In this document: in pieces, positions 54,895 to 64,000 of the stretch
Numbering within the stretch: position 1 is the stretch's first letter
How the letters are laid out: each line of letters starts with the position of its first letter
NCBI GenBank assembly: GCA_010015805.1
Contig: ML978127.1
Coordinates: 1-64,000 of the forward strand
Source of the DNA: Rhizodiscina lignyota
Taxonomy: Eukaryota > Ascomycota > Dothideomycetes > Aulographales > Rhizodiscinaceae
DNA: 64,000 nt
Reading direction: 5' to 3'
Program-made: the position numbers and the translations under genes
The notes under the pieces: generated by a model
What the model was told of the DNA's origin: nothing
Seen by the model: the letters and a program-made list of their open reading frames with translations, nothing else
Databases searched by the model: none

Positions 54895-56724
54895 TCAAGC
54901 AGCTCGGCCCCTCTTCTTTCCGCCAAGTTCTTTTCGGTGGAATGGGTCCTCCGGCCAGATCCATCCACGATGCCTCTTCGCTTCTCGCTTCTCGAGCAAA
55001 CTCGGCTTCGGGACCCAGTCATCCTTGTCGATGCAGTTGGCGCGCGTTCGAAGCACAGGGCCGCCGACATCCATGCGCCATGTCAAGCCACCCTCATGGC
55101 CAGGTAGCGGCTCATCCTTGGCTAGCATATGGAGGTACCAGAGAGCAAGGCCAGCAGTGAGTGGAGGCATGCTTCCATCCTCAGTAGACTGGACATGAGT
55201 GCTTAGTTGGATGGGTGCCGAAGTCTCGAGGTAGCCGAAGATGGGGGTATTCGCGTCGAAGCCTGCGGTTGAGGCCGCCTCCCCAGAGCCCATGCCGCCT
55301 GCGCGCACGCAGAGAAGCTCGATCTCAGTGATGATGAATCCGTAGCGGCAGCCATGCTCGCGCATCACGCGATGCAGATGCGCCAGGCCGCGAAGATAGT
55401 CGACCTTCTTTTGCGGGCCTTCACTGCGCATGCCGGTATTCCAGTCATCGTACGCTTTTACAAGACCAACAACGCGCCCGCGAAGCTCGCCTTGGAACGT
55501 TCTCTCCATATCGGTAGGATAGTTGGAGATGAAGTCTGGCTGGGTGCGGGAAGTTCCATTGGGCTTGTTGGCACGCATAAGCATATGGTGGTTGCCCTGG
55601 CTCATTTGCAGAGCGGCGTTGATCTTGGCGCAGAAAAAGTCGGAATAAATTTCGTGAAGATGCCCCTCGCTCTCAGGCTGAGTTGAGGTAGGACGCGCAG
55701 GCTGAGGAAGGAATGCGTTGTCGACAGGAAGTTGGATGAGGTGCAGTAGGTCAGGGATGGACGAGATGGCGGACATGGAGAAGGAGTTCCAAGAGCGAAG
55801 GTTACGGATGTCGAACCAGAAGTGAGGCGTGATGGTACGTTGGCTGGAAGTTATGCGACGAACGAGAGCGGGGGATGGATTCGGCGTGGTGAGGTAATTG
55901 AGTATGCTTGATGAACCAAGCGAGGAGACTGGCTGAGCAGGTGGCTCGAACGTAAAGTCTGCGATCGAAGGGAACGACATCTGTTGTGGGAATTGAAAGG
56001 AGTCAGACAAGGAAGGCATGACGTTGAAGATGCCAGGGTCCGGGACGGCTGTGACAGTTGTCGATGGATAAGCAGCAGATGTGATGTAGCTTGGAGTTTG
56101 GCGGTAGGTGGGATAGCCATAGCGACCAAGATTGAGTTCATCAAGGCTGGAGCCAGAGCCAGAACGTGAGTGGCCACGAGTGGGGCCAGCAGAACTTGCG
56201 CGGACAGGAGCAAGGGATGATCGCCTGGACTGTGGCTGTTGAGGCTGGGGGAACTCGATGGGTGACGTCAACGTGGTGCCCAGTCCGGAATGGGCAGGCG
56301 ATTGTCCTGAGGTGGAAACGGCCAGGGAAAGGTGCGACGCAGGAGATTGGAGTTCGCTATCTTTCGACGGGCTGATGCCGCGGCAATTAAGTGTCGGCCG
56401 TTGAAGGTATGGGTGATAGACAGAGTTTTGATAGCTGGAGGCGCTGGAGACATTGCGCCTATGGCGGATCGGTCCTGCGCCTGCAACAGGTTCTGTGACC
56501 TGATCCTGCTGCCTGACCTTGGGGAGGAGCACAGCTCCATATTGGCGCACGGGAGACTCCCTTGGAGGTGTAGTGCGCGCGGTGGAGGTAGTGAAAAGAG
56601 ACTCGGGAGACGAGTCCGATGTGTGATGTGATGCGTCGGAGTCGTACCAGCTACCAGCGCCGTGAGTAAAGCTGTACATGTTGGTGGCCGATGGAGGCGT
56701 AGTATGTCTAATGCTTGGGTACAT
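54895..56724 (-). CDS. Conserved fungal protein of unknown function with disordered N-terminus
   Basis: A single exon of 609 residues. Residues 1-280 are disordered, rich in Ser, Pro, Gln and Thr (SRRSSLAPVRASSAGPTRGH). From about 285 a folded region begins: TITPHFWFDIRNLRSWNSFS, SIPDLLHLIQLPVDNAFLPQ, NYPTDMERTFQGELRGRVV, CRYGFIITEIELLCVRAG, LTAGLALWYLHMLAKDEPLP. The tail is basic (HRKELGGKKRGRAA), compatible with a nucleus. I recall similar proteins in many filamentous ascomycetes without assigned function. The ITEIELLCVR stretch looks like endonuclease or restriction-type folds, but this is weak. Upstream, a GTGAGT...CAACAG pair (56750-56806) looks like a 5' leader intron. Confidence 0.8.
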   Translation of the reverse strand: MYPSIRHTTPPSATNMYSFTHGAGSWYDSDASHHTSDSSPESLFTTSTARTTPPRESPVRQYGAVLLPKVRQQDQVTEPVAGAGPIRHRRNVSSASSYQNSVYHPYLQRPTLNCRGISPSKDSELQSPASHLSLAVSTSGQSPAHSGLGTTLTSPIEFPQPQQPQSRRSSLAPVRASSAGPTRGHSRSGSGSSLDELNLGRYGYPTYRQTPSYITSAAYPSTTVTAVPDPGIFNVMPSLSDSFQFPQQMSFPSIADFTFEPPAQPVSSLGSSSILNYLTTPNPSPALVRRITSSQRTITPHFWFDIRNLRSWNSFSMSAISSIPDLLHLIQLPVDNAFLPQPARPTSTQPESEGHLHEIYSDFFCAKINAALQMSQGNHHMLMRANKPNGTSRTQPDFISNYPTDMERTFQGELRGRVVGLVKAYDDWNTGMRSEGPQKKVDYLRGLAHLHRVMREHGCRYGFIITEIELLCVRAGGMGSGEAASTAGFDANTPIFGYLETSAPIQLSTHVQSTEDGSMPPLTAGLALWYLHMLAKDEPLPGHEGGLTWRMDVGGPVLRTRANCIDKDDWVPKPSLLEKREAKRHRGWIWPEDPFHRKELGGKKRGRAA

Positions 56725-58457
56725 GACTTTTGGAGCCCTGATGCCTGACTGTTGGCAAGTATGAGTACGAAGAATGCCTTACGGGCGGCTGGCAGTGCAC
56801 TCACCCAGTGCTATGAATATAGAAAGCAGATATTACTAGTAGACAATACTGTTGGAAAGGAGGCCGGCTCCAATGAAAAGACAAAAGAGAGGAAACAAAG
56901 GAAACGAACAGACCCGAGGGTAACAACACGAGAGGCGGAGCGATGTTGGTGATGGCTTTGAATCTGCAGGTTGGGAGGCACAGCTCTACTTATCAACATC
57001 GGGAAATTGGAGCATCATTCACCAGCAAAATAGCCAGCGACAAGGTCACGACGGCTATCCAGCGCAATGGCCACTTGAAACAGCCAAACAGATCTCGCGG
57101 GAGTACAGGCGGCTCTGCGTTGTCCTACGTGAGCATGAGACCTTGGGCCGAACAGGTCTTCCCCACGAGGCACGGTGAAACGTGCGGCATGATCCTGGCC
57201 AGATCGGAAGCTGGGCAGCGAGGCCTCGAGAGGGACCAGAAGCTGCTATTTTGGGGGCGGGTCTGTATAGCGGTGGCCGGCGAAGGTGGTGGTGAAGGCT
57301 TGAGTGGCCGTGGTTGCAAGCGGCCTAAGCGTCTGAAGAGCGGTCGAGCTGGCGGCTCCCTCTGAAGCAGCAGCGACTTGAAACTCTGGTTACAGGACAG
57401 CTAAGAGTCATCGGCGCGTGTCTGGTGTATTTTGGGGGACGATCGCGGTGAATACGCGCTGTGAGGCTTTCGAGTTGCAGGCGCGTAGTGCAGCGAACTG
57501 GCGTTGGCGCTTCCCATTTGCTCGGCCCGCTGTCGGCTTGGCATGCAGAACGGCAGAAGCGGAGCGCGTTGAAACAACTACGTCTGCGAGAGAGACGGTG
57601 ACTCACAGCTGCAGAGCGATATGTGTTTCTCCTCTAAATGCCGCAACTGCTATCGTGTATAACACCTTGGACATGCAAAAGCCCATCGACGTCGCCATCT
57701 TCATCGTCGCTCTCCCTTCTCCCACCTCATTTTCCAACACTGGCCTGTGCAGCTCTCAGCTGACAGTGGGCGCTTAACCGCATCTCGGAATTTGCGAGTC
57801 GCACACACACAGGCTCGTGGTCTTCCACCTAAGCGCTGTGTCCTTCAGCGAAATTAAATGCCTCTATTTCTGTGCTTCACGGAATATGCGTTCATTGCGT
57901 CAGTCGATCGGAGACAAGCGCTCCGTCAAATCACTTCGCTGCTCCGTGCGCCTCATCTCGTCCTGTGCTGGGCATCAGAGTGCTTGTGCCTGCATCCCTC
58001 CGCGCTCCACCACGGCTATGCAATGCATAACGCAGGAACAGCGTTGCACGGCTTGCCGCTGGACGAGCATGCGGAGAATTCTTCGAACTCTTCATCGTTA
58101 CATAGTCTTCTTCGAATATTCCGTACATCTTGTTTCACCTCGAGAACTGTCTCAATACCAAAATAGATGCGGATATCTACGTACCATCGCAGAGCACGCG
58201 ACGCCTCAACTGCTCAAGAGACTAGGCACCCCCTCAACCGCGTAAGTGTCATTATCGAGTCTTCTCGTCTTGGGCGCGTATTTGAGGCTGTGCATGTATA
58301 CCCCTCTCTGCCGCCCGGAATCTATGCGCGGCAGCCTCCCTTTGCTGCACACGGTCGCATTGCAACTGTAGTCCTGACCCTCGGCTTCATCTGGTCCACG
58401 TCTCTCTGACCTTGCGAATCTCACTCTGCAGTGCCCCCTGACAATACGATTGGACAA
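56725..58457. other. Intergenic / 5' leader region
   Basis: About 1.7 kb upstream of the 609-residue gene. A likely leader intron at 56750-56806 (minus strand). The rest is GC-rich in 57100-57350 with no supported gene. Confidence 0.5.
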
Positions 58458-60167
58458 TCAGCGCTCGCTCACGCGGTCCCACCATTCTTTCCAATTCACA
58501 CTCTTTCTTTCATGTCTTGCATCTTCTGCGGCCCAAACCATAGCATGACTCCTTACGACTTCCTCCAGCGAACACCCCAAATATTCTCGCTGGGCTTCGC
58601 TCACATTCTCTCTCCCACTCTTGACCGCATCAATCGCAAGGAGATATTGCTGCACGATACCTTGGTCGCCGCCTCCATGGCCCCCGCCCATCTGTTTCGG
58701 ATGATACGTATCAGTTGTGCCTTTAGCAAAGTCGTGAACGGTGATCGTCTTGCTATCGTATGAGATCTCGCCACCGGTGCCATAAATGCGGCCACGGCGT
58801 TCACATTGAGCGAGCGAGTGAGCAATCATATGGAATGTTGCTGTCTTTGCAACTCTGCCTTTCAGCGTGTCAGAGTTGCCATTGCCGTTGGTAAGCGGTG
58901 ATATGGGATCGTCCTGCCATTCGATGGTAACAATCTGGTCGTCAGCAACATCGTTGTCACACTCCCACACGCAGCGTCCAAACCATGGACGTTTCTGTAC
59001 CTCCTCTCGCGACGTGGAGGCATCGTAATCTTCTGCTAGAGTCTCGAGAAGTCTCGTTTCAGCAGCGGCCTTTCCATGCGCACGGTAAATGTCCTCGATA
59101 TCCGAGGCAACGATCTTAACGGGCCATCCTGTATCCCCGTTCTGTAGATGTCGCTCCAGATAGATCTTCTTGGCGCTGTACATGCACTCACTCTCAATGG
59201 GACAAGAGAGGCAATTCGTCGCATTGCCAGCTGCGTGCGGTTTCCTGCTCCTACGGAAATTCTTCAGCGAGCCCATGCTGCTAACGTAGCTTGGGAGATG
59301 CGGTGGATACCCGGCTGCAGCGCTCTTAGGCGGAGAGCATAGCAGCCAGAGCAAGAAATCAATGTCGTGGCACGATTTTGTGAGGAGCGATGGAGCAGTC
59401 GTCGCAGAGTTCCTCCAATTTCCTCGTACGTAGCTGTGGCTGAAATGCCACCAGCCGACTGGTTCAACGTGCTCCACTGACAGTATATCGCCAATAACGC
59501 GCCTTTCCACCGCCAGGTCGCGCAGGAGCATGTTGTGTGGAGAGTAGCGCAGCACATGGCAGATGCTGAACAATCCGCTTGGTCCACTGCTCTTGTGCAC
59601 ACCATTCGCGGCGCCATTAATTCCATTTGTATGCCCGTTCAACTGTGCCTGAGGAGCCCCGCCTACGGCCTTGTAAATCTCCATGACATCCTCGAGTGTG
59701 GTAGCAAGCGGTTTCTCGCAAAGCACATGCATCGCAGTGCCATTCTGCACCTTGTCCCCAATCAATCCCGCCTCGCCCAGCGCACGAATTACTTCTACAT
59801 GCATCTCATCTAGCACACATATCATCACGCCGTCTGCGCCATGCTCCTCCTCGTCTAGCACCTCTCCTGCCGTGACCCGTCTCCGGCGCTCTACCTCGTA
59901 GCTTATCCATTGCTTGTAGTCGTCAAACTCTTCCCACGCATGAGGAGGACGGTCAGCAGGCCCCCAGATATATGATTCGCCAATTTCTCTGCGCTTGTGC
60001 GGTATAGGGTCGATTATGGCGGCGATTGTTGCGTTGATGGGAGGGTCAGAGGAGGAGAGCGTATGGAGTGCGCGAGCATAGGAGTGGCCACGAGACCCAC
60101 CGCCAATGATGGCGATGCGTGGGACTGTGGAAGGGCTAGCCATGTCGCCAGCTGAGGGATTGCCCAT
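58458..60167 (-). CDS. Gfo/Idh/MocA-type oxidoreductase (StrI-like)
   Basis: A single exon of 569 residues. The Rossmann motif is RIAIIGGGSRGHSYARAL (18-34), the sugar-binding Lys of the family is in CEKPLATT (150-157), and the second domain has ICHVLRYSPHNMLL, GWWHFSHSYVRGNWRN and LTKSCHDIDFLLWLL, where the KSCHD...D pattern supplies catalytic residues. A Cys-containing insert, NATNCLSCPIESECMYSAKK, is a possible metal-binding loop found in fungal members. The family uses NAD(P) to oxidise or reduce sugars, inositols or similar polyols. Fungal homologues of this length are often named streptomycin-biosynthesis-StrI-like. MASPSTVP at residue 9 is an alternative start. Confidence 0.92.
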   Translation of the reverse strand: MGNPSAGDMASPSTVPRIAIIGGGSRGHSYARALHTLSSSDPPINATIAAIIDPIPHKRREIGESYIWGPADRPPHAWEEFDDYKQWISYEVERRRRVTAGEVLDEEEHGADGVMICVLDEMHVEVIRALGEAGLIGDKVQNGTAMHVLCEKPLATTLEDVMEIYKAVGGAPQAQLNGHTNGINGAANGVHKSSGPSGLFSICHVLRYSPHNMLLRDLAVERRVIGDILSVEHVEPVGWWHFSHSYVRGNWRNSATTAPSLLTKSCHDIDFLLWLLCSPPKSAAAGYPPHLPSYVSSMGSLKNFRRSRKPHAAGNATNCLSCPIESECMYSAKKIYLERHLQNGDTGWPVKIVASDIEDIYRAHGKAAAETRLLETLAEDYDASTSREEVQKRPWFGRCVWECDNDVADDQIVTIEWQDDPISPLTNGNGNSDTLKGRVAKTATFHMIAHSLAQCERRGRIYGTGGEISYDSKTITVHDFAKGTTDTYHPKQMGGGHGGGDQGIVQQYLLAIDAVKSGRENVSEAQREYLGCSLEEVVRSHAMVWAAEDARHERKSVNWKEWWDRVSER

Positions 60168-61077
60168 TTTTGTAGAGTGCTCTGCTGATGGGTCTGGAAT
60201 AGAGGAAGGCGTGAGGCCAATGATAGGTCAGTGATTTGTCAAGAGCCTTATTGGAATTTACGTTGCATTCACAATGCCAAAGTTGAAGTCGTTACATGGT
60301 TTTTCGGAACGAAGAAAGAGCTCTCTGTTTAAATTGAAATGGAATTGGAGTCTGCCTTGTGATGTTGCCTTGGACTACATATGTATGTCACAGTAGCATG
60401 GTGCTTCCGGTGAAGCTGGAGGTTCCACGAATCACACTTCGGCTCACCACCATGGCTTTCTCCGAGCGATCTGCATCCACTTCCTGCCTGATATGTATCT
60501 CCTCCACAACGCGTTCGTTCTCCTTCCTATCCCTCTTTGAGCTTCCGCTATCCGACTATCAAGGAATACAGCGAGCAGTACTACCACATTGGGAGTACTG
60601 CGATCTCTCTGTGGCCATAGCTGCCAACATTTCCCACGGATTACGGAGTAGACCCGGAAACTTTCCAACTAGATATACTCCCAGCTAGCTGGGATGGACA
60701 GCCATTGCTCTTCATGAGTCACCCTTGTGGCATGTCTGGAGGAGACTTCTGCGATATCTACAAGTCGAGGGCCGCAAGTGGTGTCTACAAATGATGCTCC
60801 AATTGGAGCAGCACGAGGATGGCGTAAACTCTATTGGAGAATTGCTCTAGAGATTCGCTTTCTCGCTTTCTTCGCGTCCCCCTAACCATAGAGGTGGTAG
60901 CTGGATATCAAGGGCATCAAGCTAAAATCTTTACGTGTCTTCACGCGTGCCAGCCACAAATGATTTGGCTGATGCCTTTTCATCCGACGATGGGCGGTAG
61001 CTACGCAGCCTGGCTTCAGTGCTCAGAAATTTCTCATCATATATTTATTTCGCTACTGTCAGATGATAACCCGTCCA
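60168..61077. other. Intergenic
   Basis: About 0.9 kb. A TACGGAGTA nonamer is at 60642-60650. The 109-codon frame at 60359 has no support. Confidence 0.55.
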
Positions 61078-63509
61078 TTACAACTGCTCACCAGCATTCA
61101 GTCCACCAGGGCGACCGTCAGTAACCTCAATATGAGCAACCTTATTTCCAAAGACCGGTGCATCCGTCAAGCGTTGGGGCAGCGTGATGGTATCGGAAAA
61201 TACCTTGATCTTGAGCGATGGAACCGAGTCGGTGGGAACATATGCACCCGTACCCTATGTCTGGTTAGCATCATTGTTTCGGGTCAAATTATCGGGCAAG
61301 AGAGCCTACATCAATAACGCGCCAGTGAAGGTTTCGGGTCAAAAATGGTACGACAGCCTCTGGGTCAAGGCTACTGACTTTCAAGTTGTAGGCGCTATCA
61401 CCAGATTGCCAGTACGTCAGTAATGCTTGCGTCAGTCCAACGGTGTCATAGTATTTCCTGCCCACGGCCTGCTGTTTAGCGCAGGTCGCACAGTGCCCAC
61501 CGTCGATGCGGTCCTGGGAGCTGGCGAAGATGGCACTGGAACCCACGAGGTTAAGCTCATGGAGCCAGTCGCTTCCTGCAACCTCGGGAGCAAAGTCTCC
61601 CAGGAAGAAGGCAATGATAAACGTGCCGTTGAGCGCAAATCTTTGGGTCCAAAGTCAGCCTCTGAGACGGAAAAGGAAGAAGACATTCGATCACTCACTT
61701 ATCGACACCAAACGAGGCGTTCCATCGCGTCTACTTGCCGTCCTTAACAAGATCGCCGAGGCCACCGAATCTGTCTTCGAACGAAGGGTTGTGGGTAGCA
61801 ACCATCCTATGCAAGACCGGTGCAGCCGCTCGCACCAGAGAGCTGGCCTCGATGGAACTAGTCGTTGTCGCCGCTGATGCGAGATACTGCTCGTCGGGGT
61901 TCCATTTCGTCGCATCGTCAACGACTGTGGGCTTCGGCAAAGCGGGGGCTTGCTCAGTGATCTGCCTCTTAAGGTGGTCGAGCAACGGCGTGTTCTTATT
62001 GCTGAAATCTCCTACCCAACCCACTTCAATATTCGCCCACTTCTGGAGAGAAGCCACGGGGTCGCTGGTCGCGCTGGCCTCCTTGGTCTCAGGGTAGTCG
62101 TATCCCAACTTGGTATGATCTCGGACATCGTTTGACGTCCACCAAACCGTTTCGTCGCCGTTGAACGCTTTGCGGAACGGTGCCAAAGGCGTGCCCGGAG
62201 TTTCGGGCTCATGTCTCGGCTCGACGTACGTCGATAAGGGAAAACCCAGACTATCCCACCACGCGACGTCGTCGCCCTTGGGGTTATTGATGCCTTGCCA
62301 GATGGCCAGAATGCGGTCGATATTGCTAAGAAGATGTCAGTCCTCATGACAAGACAGGAAGATTCGGAGTAACTTGCGCATGGTGAAGCCAAAAGACTGG
62401 ATCGAAGCTTTGGAGATTGTAAGCATTTTCTGGCGCTTTTTTGGGGGGGTCAGATTATCGACTTACCCAGCGACCTCCGGATAGGACATTTGGCCTGTAG
62501 CACGGTCTTCACTCGTCCCCGGTCCCATTCCCATGTAGCCATGAATGTTATCGTGGAAGCCCTCAAGGCTGTTCACATTATAAATCCCTTTCCTTCGGTC
62601 GTCGACTTCGAAATGGTTCGAAATGACCTTCCAGGGGTCTCCGCCAAAGAACAAATCGTACAGATACGCAGCATCCGAGCTCGACCGCTGCATGGTCGGG
62701 CCATACTGATTGTTGAAGGTGTCCTTAACGTACTCGTGGTCAGCCGTCCCCGTGGGTTTATTGTAGCCTCGGATGGTCTTGGTGGACAGCACTTTGATAT
62801 CTTTGGGCTGATAACCCTGGATCTGGTCCCAATGGAAGCCTCCCTTAGGGTCGTTAGGAAATTTGAACTGGTAGAGGGGATTGTTCATCGGTTCATAGTC
62901 CGTCTTTCCAGGACGACGAACGTGGATCGTTTTCGTCATGAGGATGACTGGGATCCCGTACGTGTACTGCTCTTGGTCGACCAGCTTCTCACGGGGCAGC
63001 AAAGGGTCAAAATACGGGATACGGAATTTTGGCAGAACGGTATGCTCCTGGCCTAACGCTTTAGCAACCTCCGCCGCGTGTAAGTACAAGGCTTGCTACA
63101 TCAATCCCGTTAGTGTTCTGGTTTCGGAATCCAAAGCAATTCATACCTCGAATTGTGCAAGATAAACGCGGTGCCACGTGGGAAATAGGACGGAACCATG
63201 GGCACAGTAGCCTGCCCCACGTTTATTCGGTGGCTCCCCTGTTGGCGTGTATGGGACATTTTCGACTCCGTCCCAGGCCCGGTACGGCTGACCGTGGATT
63301 CCTGAAATTTCATAGTAGGAGAATGGCTGGGACGAGATGTCATCCTTCATGAAAGCTTCAAGAGCCAGGAAGTACAAGTTGGCTAGGTCGGCATCCGCCA
63401 AGAAATCATCGATCTCCAGGCGTAGCGCTTGGCTGCCATCTGTTGGAATCACACCAACAGTCAAACCGTTGTCTTGGGCAGCCTGTAGTGCGACCGTGTC
63501 AACAGACAT
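61078..63509 (-). CDS. Tyrosinase (type-3 copper, cytosolic fungal form)
   Basis: Exons 63509-63147, 63095-62467, 62407-62378, 62325-61735, 61640-61310 and 61254-61078 give 706 residues. Copper A: His72 (ISGIHGQ), Cys102-x-His104 (GYCAHGS, thioether pair) and His113 (FPTWHR). Copper B: GFHDNIHGYMG (His 302 and 306) and FDPVFWLHHANIDR. The C-terminal part (FALNGTFIIAFFLGDF, GSSAIFASSQDRIDGGHC, CAKQQAVG) is the lid domain of fungal tyrosinases. No signal peptide. The enzyme hydroxylates monophenols and oxidises o-diphenols, as in melanin formation. Oddities: exon 3 is 30 nt and followed by a GC-AG intron, and a TAG stands at 61733-61731 where homologues have Tyr, so the lid is reached only by splicing GTAGAC as a donor (61734). 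Otherwise the product is 538 residues. Confidence 0.88.
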
Positions 63510-63834
63510 CGTGAGGCTCTTTCTTCAAATAACTGACAACGAGACTGGACGCTTGACCGAAAGTTTGTGAAGATTTGGAAGTATCCTGAAAGAAAAAGGA
63601 CCGTTGTATCGAAGGAGTCAAGGATGTCTTATATGCTGATATCTTTTCAGCTCCCTCCTGCAGGAATTGCTCTTGTCCGATATCACATGTTCGGTGAACC
63701 GACACCTCCCTCAGGTTTTCCCACGACGTGTCCATCTTTCGACCAAACACTGCACGTCATATCCTGGAACGATTGCACGGAAAGTTTTAGATGTGGCGAG
63801 ACTTCTGGTTCAAAGTGACGACTCTCCCTACATT
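63510..63834. other. Short intergenic region upstream of tyrosinase
   Basis: 325 bp between the tyrosinase ATG and a possible gene end at the right edge. Nothing else recognised. Confidence 0.5.
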
Positions 63835-64000
63835 TCAGCCCTTCGTGCCCCGCAAGAAGCCTCGTGACAGCCAGTGGAGATGGGCCTATGTAGAGGGACG
63901 AGAAACAGAGGTAGGGCTGAAGAATGTGATTTTCATCCGTTCCAATCGTCTCCAGACACTTACCGCCGCCGCCAGGTGGACACCAGAATTGTCGTCGCCC
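63835..64000 (-). CDS. Possible 3' end of a gene entering from the right edge
   Basis: On the minus strand, a frame from the edge (GDDNSGVHLAAA) reaches a strong GTAAGT donor at 63963. A CATAG acceptor at 63886 and a short exon 63885-63835 then encode AHLHWLSRGFLRGTKG and a stop. The join keeps frame. Too little is present to name a family. Confidence 0.3.

Noticed and set aside
63567-63818. 83-codon plus-strand frame at the right edge
   Set aside because: No motif, and it overlaps the tyrosinase promoter.

Overview
The window looks like chromosomal DNA of a filamentous ascomycete (Pezizomycotina). Genes are compact and lie on both strands. Introns are short (about 42-103 nt) with GTRNGT-like donors and CTAAC-like branch points. 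Recognisable families include a Zn2Cys6 regulator, SFH5, UBC6, SAM50, an OCH1-like mannosyltransferase and a tyrosinase. I could not fix the class. I saw no rRNA, tRNA, CRISPR, complete transposon or virus-like element. About 28 protein-coding loci are supported; exon joins were worked out by hand and checked for reading-frame closure.

Layout. 1-13 kb is mostly housekeeping: a PHD-finger protein (-), an HSL-type esterase (-), SFH5 lipid-transfer protein (+), a vacuolar Ca2+/H+ exchanger (-), a methyltransferase (-) and ER-anchored UBC6 (-). 13-20 kb holds a small membrane protein (+), SAM50 (-), a GFA/CENP-V-domain protein (+) and a hotdog thioesterase (+). 20-33 kb is the most interesting part: a secreted lipase (-), a Zn2Cys6 regulator (+), a divergent pair encoding the carboxyltransferase (-) and biotin-carboxylase/biotin-carrier (+) subunits of an acyl-CoA carboxylase, a polytopic membrane protein (-) and an allantoate-permease-type MFS transporter (-). 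34-42 kb holds an unknown coiled-coil protein (+), an SDR (-), a type-B carboxylesterase with a frame problem at its oxyanion hole (+) and a large secreted protein (-). A 4.3 kb gene-poor stretch follows. 46-54 kb carries an OCH1-like glycosyltransferase (-), an acyltransferase-3 enzyme (+), a type II membrane beta-propeller protein (+) and a small secreted beta-propeller protein (-). 54-64 kb holds a conserved fungal protein of unknown function (-), a Gfo/Idh/MocA oxidoreductase (-), a tyrosinase (-) and probably the 3' end of another gene at the right edge.

Most notable. The carboxylase pair is transcribed from a shared 443 bp promoter beside a Zn2Cys6 regulator. Neither subunit has an obvious mitochondrial presequence. 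The alpha subunit ends in AKL (a type 1 peroxisomal signal) and the beta subunit has a near-consensus type 2 signal at residues 26-34. The carboxyltransferase has glycine where acetyl/propionyl specificity is set. Together these suggest a peroxisomal acyl-CoA carboxylase with an unassigned substrate. A second possible functional group is the surface-glycan neighbourhood at 46-52.6 kb. The tyrosinase and the carboxylesterase each show one sequence irregularity that may change or disable the product.
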